DNA from: Pyrinomonadaceae bacterium
Lineage (GTDB): Bacteria > Acidobacteriota > Blastocatellia > Pyrinomonadales > Pyrinomonadaceae
Assembly (NCBI GenBank): GCA_019694345.1
Contig: JAIBCA010000047.1
Span: 1 to 64,000 of the forward strand
DNA: 64,000 bases
Direction: 5' to 3'
Below are positions 38,038-46,434 of this stretch, piece by piece. The position numbers were made by a program, and so were the translations under genes. A model generated the notes under the pieces. The model had not been told where the DNA came from. It worked only from the letters and a program-made list of their open reading frames with translations, and ran no database searches. Within the stretch, counting starts at the first letter, position 1. Every line of letters begins with the position of its first letter.

Positions 38038-39051
38038 TCATCCATTCGGATCTTGTATGCGATTGTAATTGTAATAACCGTAGTTATAATGTGATTCGTC
38101 CATGACATCTTCGCTCTGATTGAGCACGACACCCAACATCCGTTCCTTCGGCAGTTGTTCAAGGACGCGTTCCAGTGATGCGTATTTGGTACGATTGGCT
38201 CTGACGACAAGCATCGCTCCGTCTGCATGATTGATCAGCACCGTCGCATCCGTAAATATACCGAGCGGCGGAGCGTCGATGATCACATAATCGAACATTT
38301 CCCGGGCCTGAAGTAATATTTGTTTGAACTTTGGCCCCGATATTAATTCGGCGACATCGTTCCTGGCCTCACCTCCGGGCAGAATATGCAACCCCGACGG
38401 CTCAAGCTTTATGATCGTGTCGGCAAGCGTCGCATCGGCAGTAAGTACATCTGAAAGGCCCTTCTCTGCCTCGATCCCCAGATAATCGACAAGGCTGGGC
38501 ATACGTAGATCACAGTCGATGACCAAACAGCGGACACCGTCTGTTTGCGCCAACAACCACGAAAGATTCAGTGCGGTGATCGATTTGCCCTCACTGGGGT
38601 TGACGCTCGCGACCACGATCGACTGCAGTTTCTTTCGCTGGCTTTTGTGCAGGACATGGGTTCTCAGACTGCGGTACTCCTCGCAGTACGACGAGTTTGG
38701 ATGAGTTATCGCCACGAGACGAGGCTCAACGCGCTCGACGTCAATACTCCAGCTGACAAAGTCAGGAAGCTGTTTGACGATCGAGCGCGCTGAGCTTTCG
38801 ACGTTCAATTTTGCCCCGGCAGTTAATCCCGTTTCCAAATCAGGGAGTGCCGTCCCGATCATAGATCCCGGCTGCCCATTGAACGACGAATCTGAACCGC
38901 CGATCCTGAGATCTGGTTGCGAAAAGAGTTCGGGCGGCGTATTCGGCCGGCGGTTACTCGTATCGAACGGTACAACGTTCGGATTCGCAAACAAGTCAGT
39001 CCCATTAGGATCTTCGGCTCGTTTCCTTTGCAGTGCTTTTAGGATACTCAT
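38038..39051 (-). CDS. tyrosine-protein autokinase (BY-kinase, CpsD/EpsG type)
   Basis: A 337-residue cytoplasmic kinase of the XrtA-associated exopolysaccharide type. Walker A is NPSEGKS (about residues 151-157), the A' motif is LVIDCDLRMPS, and Walker B is YVIIDAPPLG. The C-terminus carries a tyrosine-rich autophosphorylation cluster (YNYGYYNYNR). A basic N-terminal tail precedes the kinase. The kinase has no membrane adaptor of its own, so the Wzz/GumC protein encoded two genes upstream would supply it, as in split Gram-positive-like systems. It controls polymer length or export by phosphorylation. Confidence 0.9.
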   Translation of the reverse strand: MSILKALQRKRAEDPNGTDLFANPNVVPFDTSNRRPNTPPELFSQPDLRIGGSDSSFNGQPGSMIGTALPDLETGLTAGAKLNVESSARSIVKQLPDFVSWSIDVERVEPRLVAITHPNSSYCEEYRSLRTHVLHKSQRKKLQSIVVASVNPSEGKSITALNLSWLLAQTDGVRCLVIDCDLRMPSLVDYLGIEAEKGLSDVLTADATLADTIIKLEPSGLHILPGGEARNDVAELISGPKFKQILLQAREMFDYVIIDAPPLGIFTDATVLINHADGAMLVVRANRTKYASLERVLEQLPKERMLGVVLNQSEDVMDESHYNYGYYNYNRIQDPNG

Positions 39052-39113
39052 ATTCCAATACTCCGTTTCTACGGCGTAGATGTTTTAACGGATGCCCAGG
39101 CGGGCGGTCTCCA

Positions 39114-40199
39114 TCAGTGAAAACCGCCAACCTCTTTACTGTCGCTTTCCAACTCGCGCTCGAGCTCGTCGATATCAAGTTCGAAGTAGTCCGGTTCACG
39201 CATCGGCTTGCCGGCTGCATTCACAGACCGATGGCCAATAATGTTCCCGTCATCGGTGTCGGGCTTAAACATTCTCGGCCTGATCGCCGCCGCACCGGCT
39301 TGTCCGGCCTTCCAAAGTTCTTCGACTGGATCGCTGCTGATGCCGCGCGGGGCCTGCTCGGCATTAGCCGATTGCGATGTCGGATTTCCTTGCGGCAGAA
39401 GATCTAGATTCTCAGCGACCTCCTCAACGATCTTTCGCCCGATCTTGTGCATTCCGGCCCCATATGCCGTCAGCATCGCGTTGTCGCAAATATTGTTGAT
39501 ATTACGCGGGATACCCTCTGAACATTGAAATATCAGGTCGACGGCGTCCCTTGTAAAAACATTCGGTTGGTTCGAGCCCGCGATCAAAAGGCGCTCGGTG
39601 ATGTAGCGTTCGACCTCGTCGACATTGGGATAGGCGTGCATGCTACACCTCAGGGCCACACGCTGCTTCAGCTGTCGTAAGTTCGGTTGATTCAACTTCT
39701 CGCGAAGTTCGGGCTGTCCGGTCAGCACGATCTGAAGGTGCTTGGCGTTGTCCGACTCGAAATTGAGCAGCAGACGTATCTCTTCAAGCACAAAATCAGA
39801 CAACTCATGAGCTTCATCAATGATGATCACCGTGCGGAGTCCGCGGCGATGCCGTTCTTCAAGAACCTTCCCCATCAAGCTAAGCAGTTCTGCCTTGTTG
39901 TTCCAGCCTTTGAGCCCAAGCATCTGGGTCACATGGTGGTAAAACTCGTCAATAGAAAGTCGCGGATTAAAAACGTACGCTGCCAGCACGCTGGAATCGA
40001 GCCGCCGCAGGATCCACCGAAGCGCAGTCGTTTTTCCGGTCCCAACCTCGCCCGTAAGCACGATCAGCCCCTTGGCGCTTTCGAGCCCGTAATACAAACT
40101 CGCCAGCACCTCGTTATAACTTGGCGTGAATACAATAAACCGCGGATCAGGCGTCAATGTGAACGGCGTATCGTCCAGGCCGAAGAATTCTCTGTACAT
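39114..40199 (-). CDS. ExeA-like AAA+ ATPase of the exosortase/exopolysaccharide cluster
   Basis: A 361-residue AAA ATPase of the TIGR03015-type family found beside XrtA systems and related to ExeA/GspA. Walker A is TGEVGTGKTTA (49-59), Walker B is VIIIDEAHEL (about 126-135), followed by VLTGQPEL sensor region and RCSMHAYPNVDEVERYI. The C-terminal about 90 residues are acidic, ending in DIDELERELESDSK. In these clusters it is thought to power or assemble the export apparatus; direct data are few. Ribosome binding site AGAGGT precedes the ATG. Confidence 0.9.
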   Translation of the reverse strand: MYREFFGLDDTPFTLTPDPRFIVFTPSYNEVLASLYYGLESAKGLIVLTGEVGTGKTTALRWILRRLDSSVLAAYVFNPRLSIDEFYHHVTQMLGLKGWNNKAELLSLMGKVLEERHRRGLRTVIIIDEAHELSDFVLEEIRLLLNFESDNAKHLQIVLTGQPELREKLNQPNLRQLKQRVALRCSMHAYPNVDEVERYITERLLIAGSNQPNVFTRDAVDLIFQCSEGIPRNINNICDNAMLTAYGAGMHKIGRKIVEEVAENLDLLPQGNPTSQSANAEQAPRGISSDPVEELWKAGQAGAAAIRPRMFKPDTDDGNIIGHRSVNAAGKPMREPDYFELDIDELERELESDSKEVGGFH

Positions 40200-40242
40200 A
40201 CTTACCTCTTATGAACCAAATGTCCCTTTTCCCAGGCTCTGA

Positions 40243-41901
40243 TTATGAGACCAGCCTTTCCAGTAAACGTGTAACCTGCAATAAGAGCACGATAAGTGGA
40301 ATGATCGCGATCGCCGCGACGACCCCGCCCGCCAGTTTCAACCAACCGGTACGGTTGAGCCACGTTCGCTCAGCATGGGTCAGAAGTGGCGGAACCGACG
40401 CCAATACCGGCAGTCCAGTGTAGTGTTTGGCGTCAGCGATATTTTGGATCTTGAACAACCTAGGGATCTCAAAGAAGGCGGCCAATACGAGACCAAGAAA
40501 AAGTCCGATTCCCGTACCGACGAGGGTCAGCATAAACCGCTTCGGCGCGACCGGCGACTGCGGAACGTTCGCAGGATCCTGCACACGGATCGTCTCACCC
40601 TGGGCATTGGTCTCAACTCCGACTACAGTTTCCGCCTCGTTCTTTTTCTTCAGGATCTCGTCATACGTCTGCTTGGCCGATTGGTACTGGGCTGTTATGC
40701 CCTCAAGCGCGACCTTAACGTTCGGGATCGAGTTGATCCGCTGTTCGAGGGCGGCGACCTGGCCTGCGTTCTGCCGCAGGTCCGCATCCTTTGCGGTCAT
40801 TTGCTGTTCGATCTGCCCGATCTGCGCCTGGATCCGCTGATTTTCAAGCTCGAGACTCTTTTTCTGCAGTTCCGCCTTCCGGCCGCTCGCCTGTGTGGCG
40901 GTTTGAACGCGTCGATCAGAGTTCTTCTTAAGCCCTTCGATCTCCTCGTTGATCCTCGCGATCTCGCTCTCCTTTGCGATCACGGACGGGTGCTTGTCCT
41001 TATACACCTTTCGCAGATTGTCGAGCTGGCCGTTAAGATCGGCCCGCTTTTGAACGAGTTGGGCATATGCGGGCGTATCTTCGATCTGACTGGCGGCACG
41101 AGCAGTGTCCTGTGTTTCTTTTTCGCCAAAGTCCTCGATCAGGCGCATTTGTCGGTTATTTGCTCCGATCGCATCACTTAGACGGCCGCGCTCGTTCATA
41201 AGCGACTCTTTCTCTTTCATGATGTTGGACTCGCGGTCGCGGAGCCCGCTGAGCTGCGCCACCAGCCCCTGTTCGGATTCGGGCAGGGTCGCGACATTCG
41301 CGGTCATGATATCGAGCCGCTGCTTTTCCAGTTCGTCCAGTGCCTGTTTCTTTTCATTCAGCTGGCGTTCGAAGAGGTCCTTGGTCGATTCGGCGATCTC
41401 GGTCTGGGTCTGAACCTGAGCATTTACGTACTTGCTGGCAAGTTCCGCTGTTACATTTCTGGTCGCCTGAGGGTCTCGGTCGCGATACCTGATTCGAAAG
41501 GCAGCAACCTTCTCATTGCCGGTCTCTTCCAGATCGACCTTGATGTTCTTGTACATCTTGTCGACTATTAGTTCCATCGGCATGCCGCTGGCACGTTCCG
41601 CTTTGTAAAGGTCATACTTCTGAACGAGCGGTTCGAGCGAGGAACGGCTCAAAACTTCCTGATTGATAGTTTGCAACCGCTGCGAGAGATCTTCGTTGGT
41701 CAACGATTGGACCAGATTTGACGAAATGGTCGGTGGTTTGACCGTCAGCAACGACGTTGACTCGTAGATACTCGGCAGTCTATATACGACATAACCGATC
41801 GCAGCCGTCATCGTGATCATCGGCAAGATGATCAGCCACTTTTGCCGCTTGATGATTCCGATGAGTTCACCGGCACTTCGTTGTCTGAATTCAATACTCA
41901 T
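40243..41901 (-). CDS. polysaccharide chain-length determinant / GumC-type (Wzz)
   Basis: A 552-residue inner-membrane protein. A membrane segment at about 28-46 and another near 455-475 flank a long periplasmic region with coiled coils (about 165-235 and 280-390). Wzz domain features are seen at both ends, and a proline-rich motif (PANVPQSPVAPKRFM) sits before the second membrane segment, as in Wzz/GumC proteins that set polymer length. It has an additional membrane span at the C-terminus (about 525-545). Located after the small PEP-CTERM-like gene; RBS AGGTGG 6 nt before the ATG. Confidence 0.92.
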   Translation of the reverse strand: MSIEFRQRSAGELIGIIKRQKWLIILPMITMTAAIGYVVYRLPSIYESTSLLTVKPPTISSNLVQSLTNEDLSQRLQTINQEVLSRSSLEPLVQKYDLYKAERASGMPMELIVDKMYKNIKVDLEETGNEKVAAFRIRYRDRDPQATRNVTAELASKYVNAQVQTQTEIAESTKDLFERQLNEKKQALDELEKQRLDIMTANVATLPESEQGLVAQLSGLRDRESNIMKEKESLMNERGRLSDAIGANNRQMRLIEDFGEKETQDTARAASQIEDTPAYAQLVQKRADLNGQLDNLRKVYKDKHPSVIAKESEIARINEEIEGLKKNSDRRVQTATQASGRKAELQKKSLELENQRIQAQIGQIEQQMTAKDADLRQNAGQVAALEQRINSIPNVKVALEGITAQYQSAKQTYDEILKKKNEAETVVGVETNAQGETIRVQDPANVPQSPVAPKRFMLTLVGTGIGLFLGLVLAAFFEIPRLFKIQNIADAKHYTGLPVLASVPPLLTHAERTWLNRTGWLKLAGGVVAAIAIIPLIVLLLQVTRLLERLVS

Positions 41902-41925
41902 TTTCGTCCACCTACGCCCATTTCG

Positions 41926-42117
41926 TTACGAAATCGAATCTCTCAGTTCCTCGTCGGTTTTCCGCTCATCCTTGACCCGCAAAGCCCACCGCAGGAGCCC
42001 CGCACCGACGATCAAGACCACACCAAATGCCATCAAGCCGGCTGCCTCCGGGATACGTGTGACGAGTCCCTCAAGGATCGCAAGATCGAATAGTGATGCT
42101 GTAAATGCAAGATTCAT
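41926..42117 (-). CDS. 63-residue protein with PEP-CTERM-like membrane segment
   Basis: A small protein of unknown function between prsT (18-nt gap) and the chain-length gene (24-nt gap), all on one strand. Residues 22-47 read like an exosortase sorting signal: I-P-E-A-A, a hydrophobic span of about 17 residues (GLMAFGVVLIVGAGLL), then R-W-A-L-R and further charged residues. Canonical PEP-CTERM signals have P-E-P, a membrane span and a basic C-terminus; here the P-E is kept and 16 charged/polar residues follow. There is no clear signal peptide. It may be a reduced exosortase substrate or merely a single-pass membrane protein. Confidence 0.55.
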   Translation of the reverse strand: MNLAFTASLFDLAILEGLVTRIPEAAGLMAFGVVLIVGAGLLRWALRVKDERKTDEELRDSIS

Positions 42118-42135
42118 CTCTCGATCACCGATCCC

Positions 42136-44502
42136 TTAAAGCGACTCCAGCACGCGTTTGGCATCGTTTGCTTCGCTTTGACTCAAAGCCGTTTGATCTC
42201 TCAGCGATGCTTCGGCTTCACGCCTTGCCCCGGATTTGTCCCCGGCAGACGCAAGCGCCATGGCAAGTCGGACACGGTATCCGGAGGCGGCCTTGTTTCC
42301 AGCCTTTTCATCCATCAAAACTGCCTTTCTGAGCTGTTCGACGGCAGGCAGATACAAGCCCTTTTTCAGATATACATAGCCCAACGTGTCATAAAAGCCC
42401 GCAACGTCGGGATTTCGATTCACCGATGCGGATGCGAGTTGCAATGCTTCATCGAGATTGCCCTGATTCTCAGCGATCAGCCACGCGAGATTATTTGCGG
42501 CGATAGTTGAGTCCGGTGACAGTTCAAGAGCTCTCCTGTAACAAATTTCAGCTTCGGTCTGATTGCTGCGGGAATCCTCAAGTATCCCGATCAGCGTGAA
42601 TACCGGTGCGGTCGGATTCTTTGCAACGATCGCCCGATATTGTTCGATCGCGGAGGCGGTCTCGTTTCTGGCAACGAGCAGAGCAGCGTACGCCGAATAT
42701 GCCGGAAGGTAACCGTTATCGAGTTCAATGGCGGTGCGCAGTTCGGTCTCGGCCGCAGATCGATCTTTTTCGGCGGTATAAACACCTGATCTGAGGTAAT
42801 GGAGAGCCGCAAGCAACCCGTTGTTGCCAACATTGGCGGCCATGACCGCGTCGAGTTTCATATGAGCTTGCTTGGTCTGGCCCATTGCGATCGACACGCT
42901 TACCAATCCACTTAATGCATCAAAATTGCGTGCATCGACACCCAACGCCTTTTCGTACAGGGCCAATGCATCGGCCGGCTTTCTTTCGGCGATATCTACC
43001 TTTGCCAGATTCAACATTCCTGAAACGGACTTCGGCGACTTTCGAAGGATCTCTTCGAGATCTGATCGGGCCTCGGCCAGACGGCCCATTTCCAAATATG
43101 CGAGTCCCCTTGCCGAAAGGGCCCGCATCTGCAGTTCCTGAAGCCTCCCAACGGTAAGTTCCGCGTTCGGGGTCGCCGAACTCGCCCTCAAATACAGATC
43201 AGACGCTTGTTTGAGTGCTCCGGCCGTATCGCCGCCGGCCATCGCCGCCTGGATCTTCAGCAAACCTACCCTCAAGAATGACGGATGAAATTTCTCCAGA
43301 TCGGCGATGAATGCTCTTGCCTGGTCGAGTTGACCGATCGTGATCTTGGCCTGCGAGATATAGAACAAGGCATCGCGTTCGCTTGGGCGTTTTTTGAGAA
43401 TATCTTCAAGATCCGTGATCGCGTCATTTGGCCGGTTGTCCAGCATTCTGACCCGAGCCCGAAGCATAAGTGCCTCGACATCGTTATTATTGATCTTCAA
43501 AAGTGCATCGACCTGTTCGTTGACCTTCGCCGAATCCTTGGCGTCAAGATAGATCTGGCCCAGGCGATATCGAGCCCTCGTATAGTCTGGCGTCTCTCGG
43601 ATTATTTCGAGGAGCGTCGCTTCGGCAACATCGGGCCGATCGGTGATCACGTAGAACTCTGCCAGGTCCAAACGACTCTCAGCACTGTTGTCCTGGACGC
43701 GCACCAGTTCCTGATATGCAGCCTCGGCCTTTTCGTATTGACGCGTGGCAACATAAAAGTCGGCGATCGCTTCGTTAGCCTCGATATTTGTCGGCTCAGC
43801 CGCAATCGCATTTCGAAACTGCACCTCGGCCTCAGGATTTCGAGCCGCATACGTCAGAAAGCGGCCGTATTCGACCAACCCAACAGCCGAACCCGGACTT
43901 GCATCGATTCCTTGTTTGATCGTGTCTTCGGCTTCGCGTGCCATATCGCGGCTGACGTAATATCGCGACAGGCTTAAATAGGTCTCCGTGCGCTTCGAAT
44001 CGATCGCGATCGCCTCTCTCATTTTGGCAACGACCTCAGTCTCGGGACGATTTTGGGCGGCCAGAATGGAAGCTTTGAGTACGTGGCCTTCGATAAATTT
44101 GGGATCGATAGAGATGATCTCCTGCTGGACCTTTTCCGACTCGTCGATCATTGGCGGATCAATGAGTAGAAAGTAGTTGCCGAGCCTGGCTTTTGCATCT
44201 AGGTGTTTCGGGTCAAGTTCTACCGTCTTTCGCAATTCATCCAGAGTGTCATTAAAGCGACCAAGATTCTCGTATGAACGAGCGAGCCCCCAATGAGCCT
44301 TGGCAGAGTCCCTGTCATATTCGGCGGCTGAGCGAAATTGCATCATCGCGTCATAGAACTTGCGTTTTTTGAGGTATTCTTCGCCTTTTGAAATGAACTT
44401 TTCGCTGGACTGGCCGCAGCCGAACATAAAAAGACCCGCGAAAAACAGCAGAGACAGCTGTCCTAGGCGGATCTTGAAATTGGGGCACTCAATGTAACGC
44501 AT
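42136..44502 (-). CDS. prsT: TPR lipoprotein, PrsT-like (exosortase system)
   Basis: A 788-residue lipoprotein. The N-terminal signal ends in a lipobox LFMFGC with the modified cysteine at residue 29. From residue 36 on it is a continuous superhelix of about twenty TPR units (34-residue, such as AHWGLARSYENLGRF; IEANEAIADFYVATRQYEKAEAAYQEL). This matches the PEP-CTERM-system TPR lipoprotein (PrsT) in length, lipobox and context. Such proteins are thought to be needed for exopolysaccharide synthesis or transport. The promoter is likely in the 291-bp gap upstream. Confidence 0.88.
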   Translation of the reverse strand: MRYIECPNFKIRLGQLSLLFFAGLFMFGCGQSSEKFISKGEEYLKKRKFYDAMMQFRSAAEYDRDSAKAHWGLARSYENLGRFNDTLDELRKTVELDPKHLDAKARLGNYFLLIDPPMIDESEKVQQEIISIDPKFIEGHVLKASILAAQNRPETEVVAKMREAIAIDSKRTETYLSLSRYYVSRDMAREAEDTIKQGIDASPGSAVGLVEYGRFLTYAARNPEAEVQFRNAIAAEPTNIEANEAIADFYVATRQYEKAEAAYQELVRVQDNSAESRLDLAEFYVITDRPDVAEATLLEIIRETPDYTRARYRLGQIYLDAKDSAKVNEQVDALLKINNNDVEALMLRARVRMLDNRPNDAITDLEDILKKRPSERDALFYISQAKITIGQLDQARAFIADLEKFHPSFLRVGLLKIQAAMAGGDTAGALKQASDLYLRASSATPNAELTVGRLQELQMRALSARGLAYLEMGRLAEARSDLEEILRKSPKSVSGMLNLAKVDIAERKPADALALYEKALGVDARNFDALSGLVSVSIAMGQTKQAHMKLDAVMAANVGNNGLLAALHYLRSGVYTAEKDRSAAETELRTAIELDNGYLPAYSAYAALLVARNETASAIEQYRAIVAKNPTAPVFTLIGILEDSRSNQTEAEICYRRALELSPDSTIAANNLAWLIAENQGNLDEALQLASASVNRNPDVAGFYDTLGYVYLKKGLYLPAVEQLRKAVLMDEKAGNKAASGYRVRLAMALASAGDKSGARREAEASLRDQTALSQSEANDAKRVLESL

Positions 44503-44793
44503 AATTTAACCCGATCTACGCTTCCTTGTCGATCCGACCTCGTTCGCCGGGGCATTGGCGGACATGATATCGGATGGACACCGCGTTTTGCATTTCCGAA
44601 GTACCGTCGGGGCAAATCGCCGGTATCTCCAAGATGCAGATCAATTAATTATCATAACCTATAAAAATTCCGATTATTTAACCGGCTGATGAAAAATACG
44701 GTCAATCGACATCACATTTCAGTTTTTTTTGACGATGTCGCCGGCTGGAATGACGAATGGCCGTTTCCGGAACTTGGCTCGCGGGAGTTACTA
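44503..44793. promoter_or_regulatory. 291-bp gap upstream of prsT; weak candidate promoter
   Basis: No gene is supported in this gap; an antisense reading from 44689 on the plus strand overlaps the exosortase gene and lacks any recognisable fold. Read on the minus strand, TTGACC (44705-44700) and TTAAAT (44681-44676), 18 bp apart, make a modest candidate promoter for prsT, in an AT-rich tract (44640-44700). A sigma-54 -24/-12 pair, which drives prsT in some organisms, was looked for and not seen. Confidence 0.35.
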
Positions 44794-46374
44794 CTATTCC
44801 GGTATGAAGGCCGGAAGCTGCTCGGCCAATCGAGCCGCCAGATCGGAAGCCGCGCTGAGAGCCTCATTTTGGTCAGCACCGACGCTGGTCATCACTCGGA
44901 CCATCGCACCGTCGGTCCGTCTACGGGTGATGCTATCGAAGACCGTATTAAGTTTGTCTTCGTATTCGCTGGCTTCGATGCGGCCACGCCCTTGATACCA
45001 GTAGATCATTACCTCGTTATAGACACCATTCTTAAGCAAATATCGATTGGCATTGAAAGTCCGCCCGTCAGAGGTCGTGATTGTGACTATCTGCGGATCG
45101 CTCATCACCCAACCGGCGCCAGGCAGGCAGTTTTGCGGGCTATGATAGGTTGCCCCGGTTCTCTGCGTCGAGTAGTAGCCGATGTAGATGTTGGCAACGC
45201 GTCCGCTTTGGGAGGTGTATTCTCGCATAGTGTAGTCGGTGGTTCTAAGGACCGCCTCGACATCCTTCCCAAATTTGATCTCATCGCCACGCTGCCCCCA
45301 AGTGCCGAGAGTTTTCGGCAGTTCTGAGAGCATCGTTCGGCTAACCTGCACCTCGCCGCGGCCGACGAACCAATTGACCGCAAGGCCTCCCAGGATCAAA
45401 GCCGCAATTACCGGCAGAGCTCCGGCTCGCGACGGATTTACCTTGAACCCTTTCTTGGTCTCCGGAGAAGCCGAACTATCTCGAAGCAGGCGTCTTAAAA
45501 CGAAATTCGCAATGATCAGAATGGCCAATGCGGCAACGTAGACCAACCACCCCGAGACATCATGCCAGATCCCGTCGGTTGCCGACCTTCCATAATAGAA
45601 CGTCAATATCCCGGTGCCCATTACTCTTCCGGCATTCGTGAAAACGGCGATCGGAACTGCTGCCACCATCAACAGTATTGTCCGTCCAAGGTCGGCCAAG
45701 GTAAATCCTCCGTAAGGCCCGTCGTCGTTGCGTCGCGTGAAATATGAGAGCACCAATGCTAGTGTGACAAGCGTCATCAGCGACCGGATACCACTACACG
45801 CCTCGACCACCTCGAGTGAAAGTGTCTGGGTGGCCCCTCGAGGCAAGATGTCTATGACGTTCCCCTTCCGGACCACCGGAATCTCAAAGAGCCTGATTCC
45901 CCACACCGACACTTGTGAGGCCCAAAGCTGAAGCGGAAAGGCGATCCGGTTGAATATGATCTGCGGTATCGGGATAGCGAGAAACAACAGGCCGAACGGA
46001 ACCGCTAAGTTCAAAAGCATCCGTCGCCCGAAAAAGTAGGTCACGATAGCCGCGGCCATGACCAAGAGTGATATCCGCTGTGTGAAGAGTTCCGATCCTA
46101 ATGTCCCGGCCAAAAGCAGCACGAACGCGGCCGCGATCGATATCGACCCAATCAGTTTGGAACCGCCATCTGAATAGGCCGCGAGTTTTTCGCGTTCGAG
46201 CCACAAGATGACACCGATAACAATTGGCACGAGAAGGCCGTGCGAGTAGTTTTCGTCGGTCCACCAGTCGTAACCGAGTTTGGATATTACTGAAAAATAC
46301 AAAAATCCGACCGCACCGACGATAGCCGCGGGTGTGGCCCATTTGAGACTTGTATTTGATCGAAGGCCCGGCAT
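44794..46374 (-). CDS. exosortase fused to EpsI domain
   Basis: A 526-residue fusion. The N-terminal 300 residues form a multi-span exosortase (EpsH/Xrt) with the catalytic triad in place: Cys193 (EACSGIRSL), Arg250 (NAGRV) and His271 (WHDVSGWLVY). It would cut sorted proteins at the PEP-CTERM-type signal in the membrane. After a linker the C-terminal 200 residues are an EpsI (DUF3485) domain, beginning after a last membrane segment and containing CLPGAGW with Cys416. Such exosortase-EpsI fusions are known in a subset of exosortase families. The gene is 60 nt downstream of the polyprenyl synthase gene. Confidence 0.92.
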   Translation of the reverse strand: MPGLRSNTSLKWATPAAIVGAVGFLYFSVISKLGYDWWTDENYSHGLLVPIVIGVILWLEREKLAAYSDGGSKLIGSISIAAAFVLLLAGTLGSELFTQRISLLVMAAAIVTYFFGRRMLLNLAVPFGLLFLAIPIPQIIFNRIAFPLQLWASQVSVWGIRLFEIPVVRKGNVIDILPRGATQTLSLEVVEACSGIRSLMTLVTLALVLSYFTRRNDDGPYGGFTLADLGRTILLMVAAVPIAVFTNAGRVMGTGILTFYYGRSATDGIWHDVSGWLVYVAALAILIIANFVLRRLLRDSSASPETKKGFKVNPSRAGALPVIAALILGGLAVNWFVGRGEVQVSRTMLSELPKTLGTWGQRGDEIKFGKDVEAVLRTTDYTMREYTSQSGRVANIYIGYYSTQRTGATYHSPQNCLPGAGWVMSDPQIVTITTSDGRTFNANRYLLKNGVYNEVMIYWYQGRGRIEASEYEDKLNTVFDSITRRRTDGAMVRVMTSVGADQNEALSAASDLAARLAEQLPAFIPE

Positions 46375-46434
46375 AGCTGCTCCGTTAGAAAAGGCCGAAT
46401 TAAAGGAATATTCCTAACTTGATCGATCCAGGGA

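Noticed and set aside
44689-45327. 212-residue plus-strand reading over the exosortase gene and the prsT gap
   Set aside because: It overlaps the EpsI domain of a well supported gene and has no recognisable fold or ribosome binding site.
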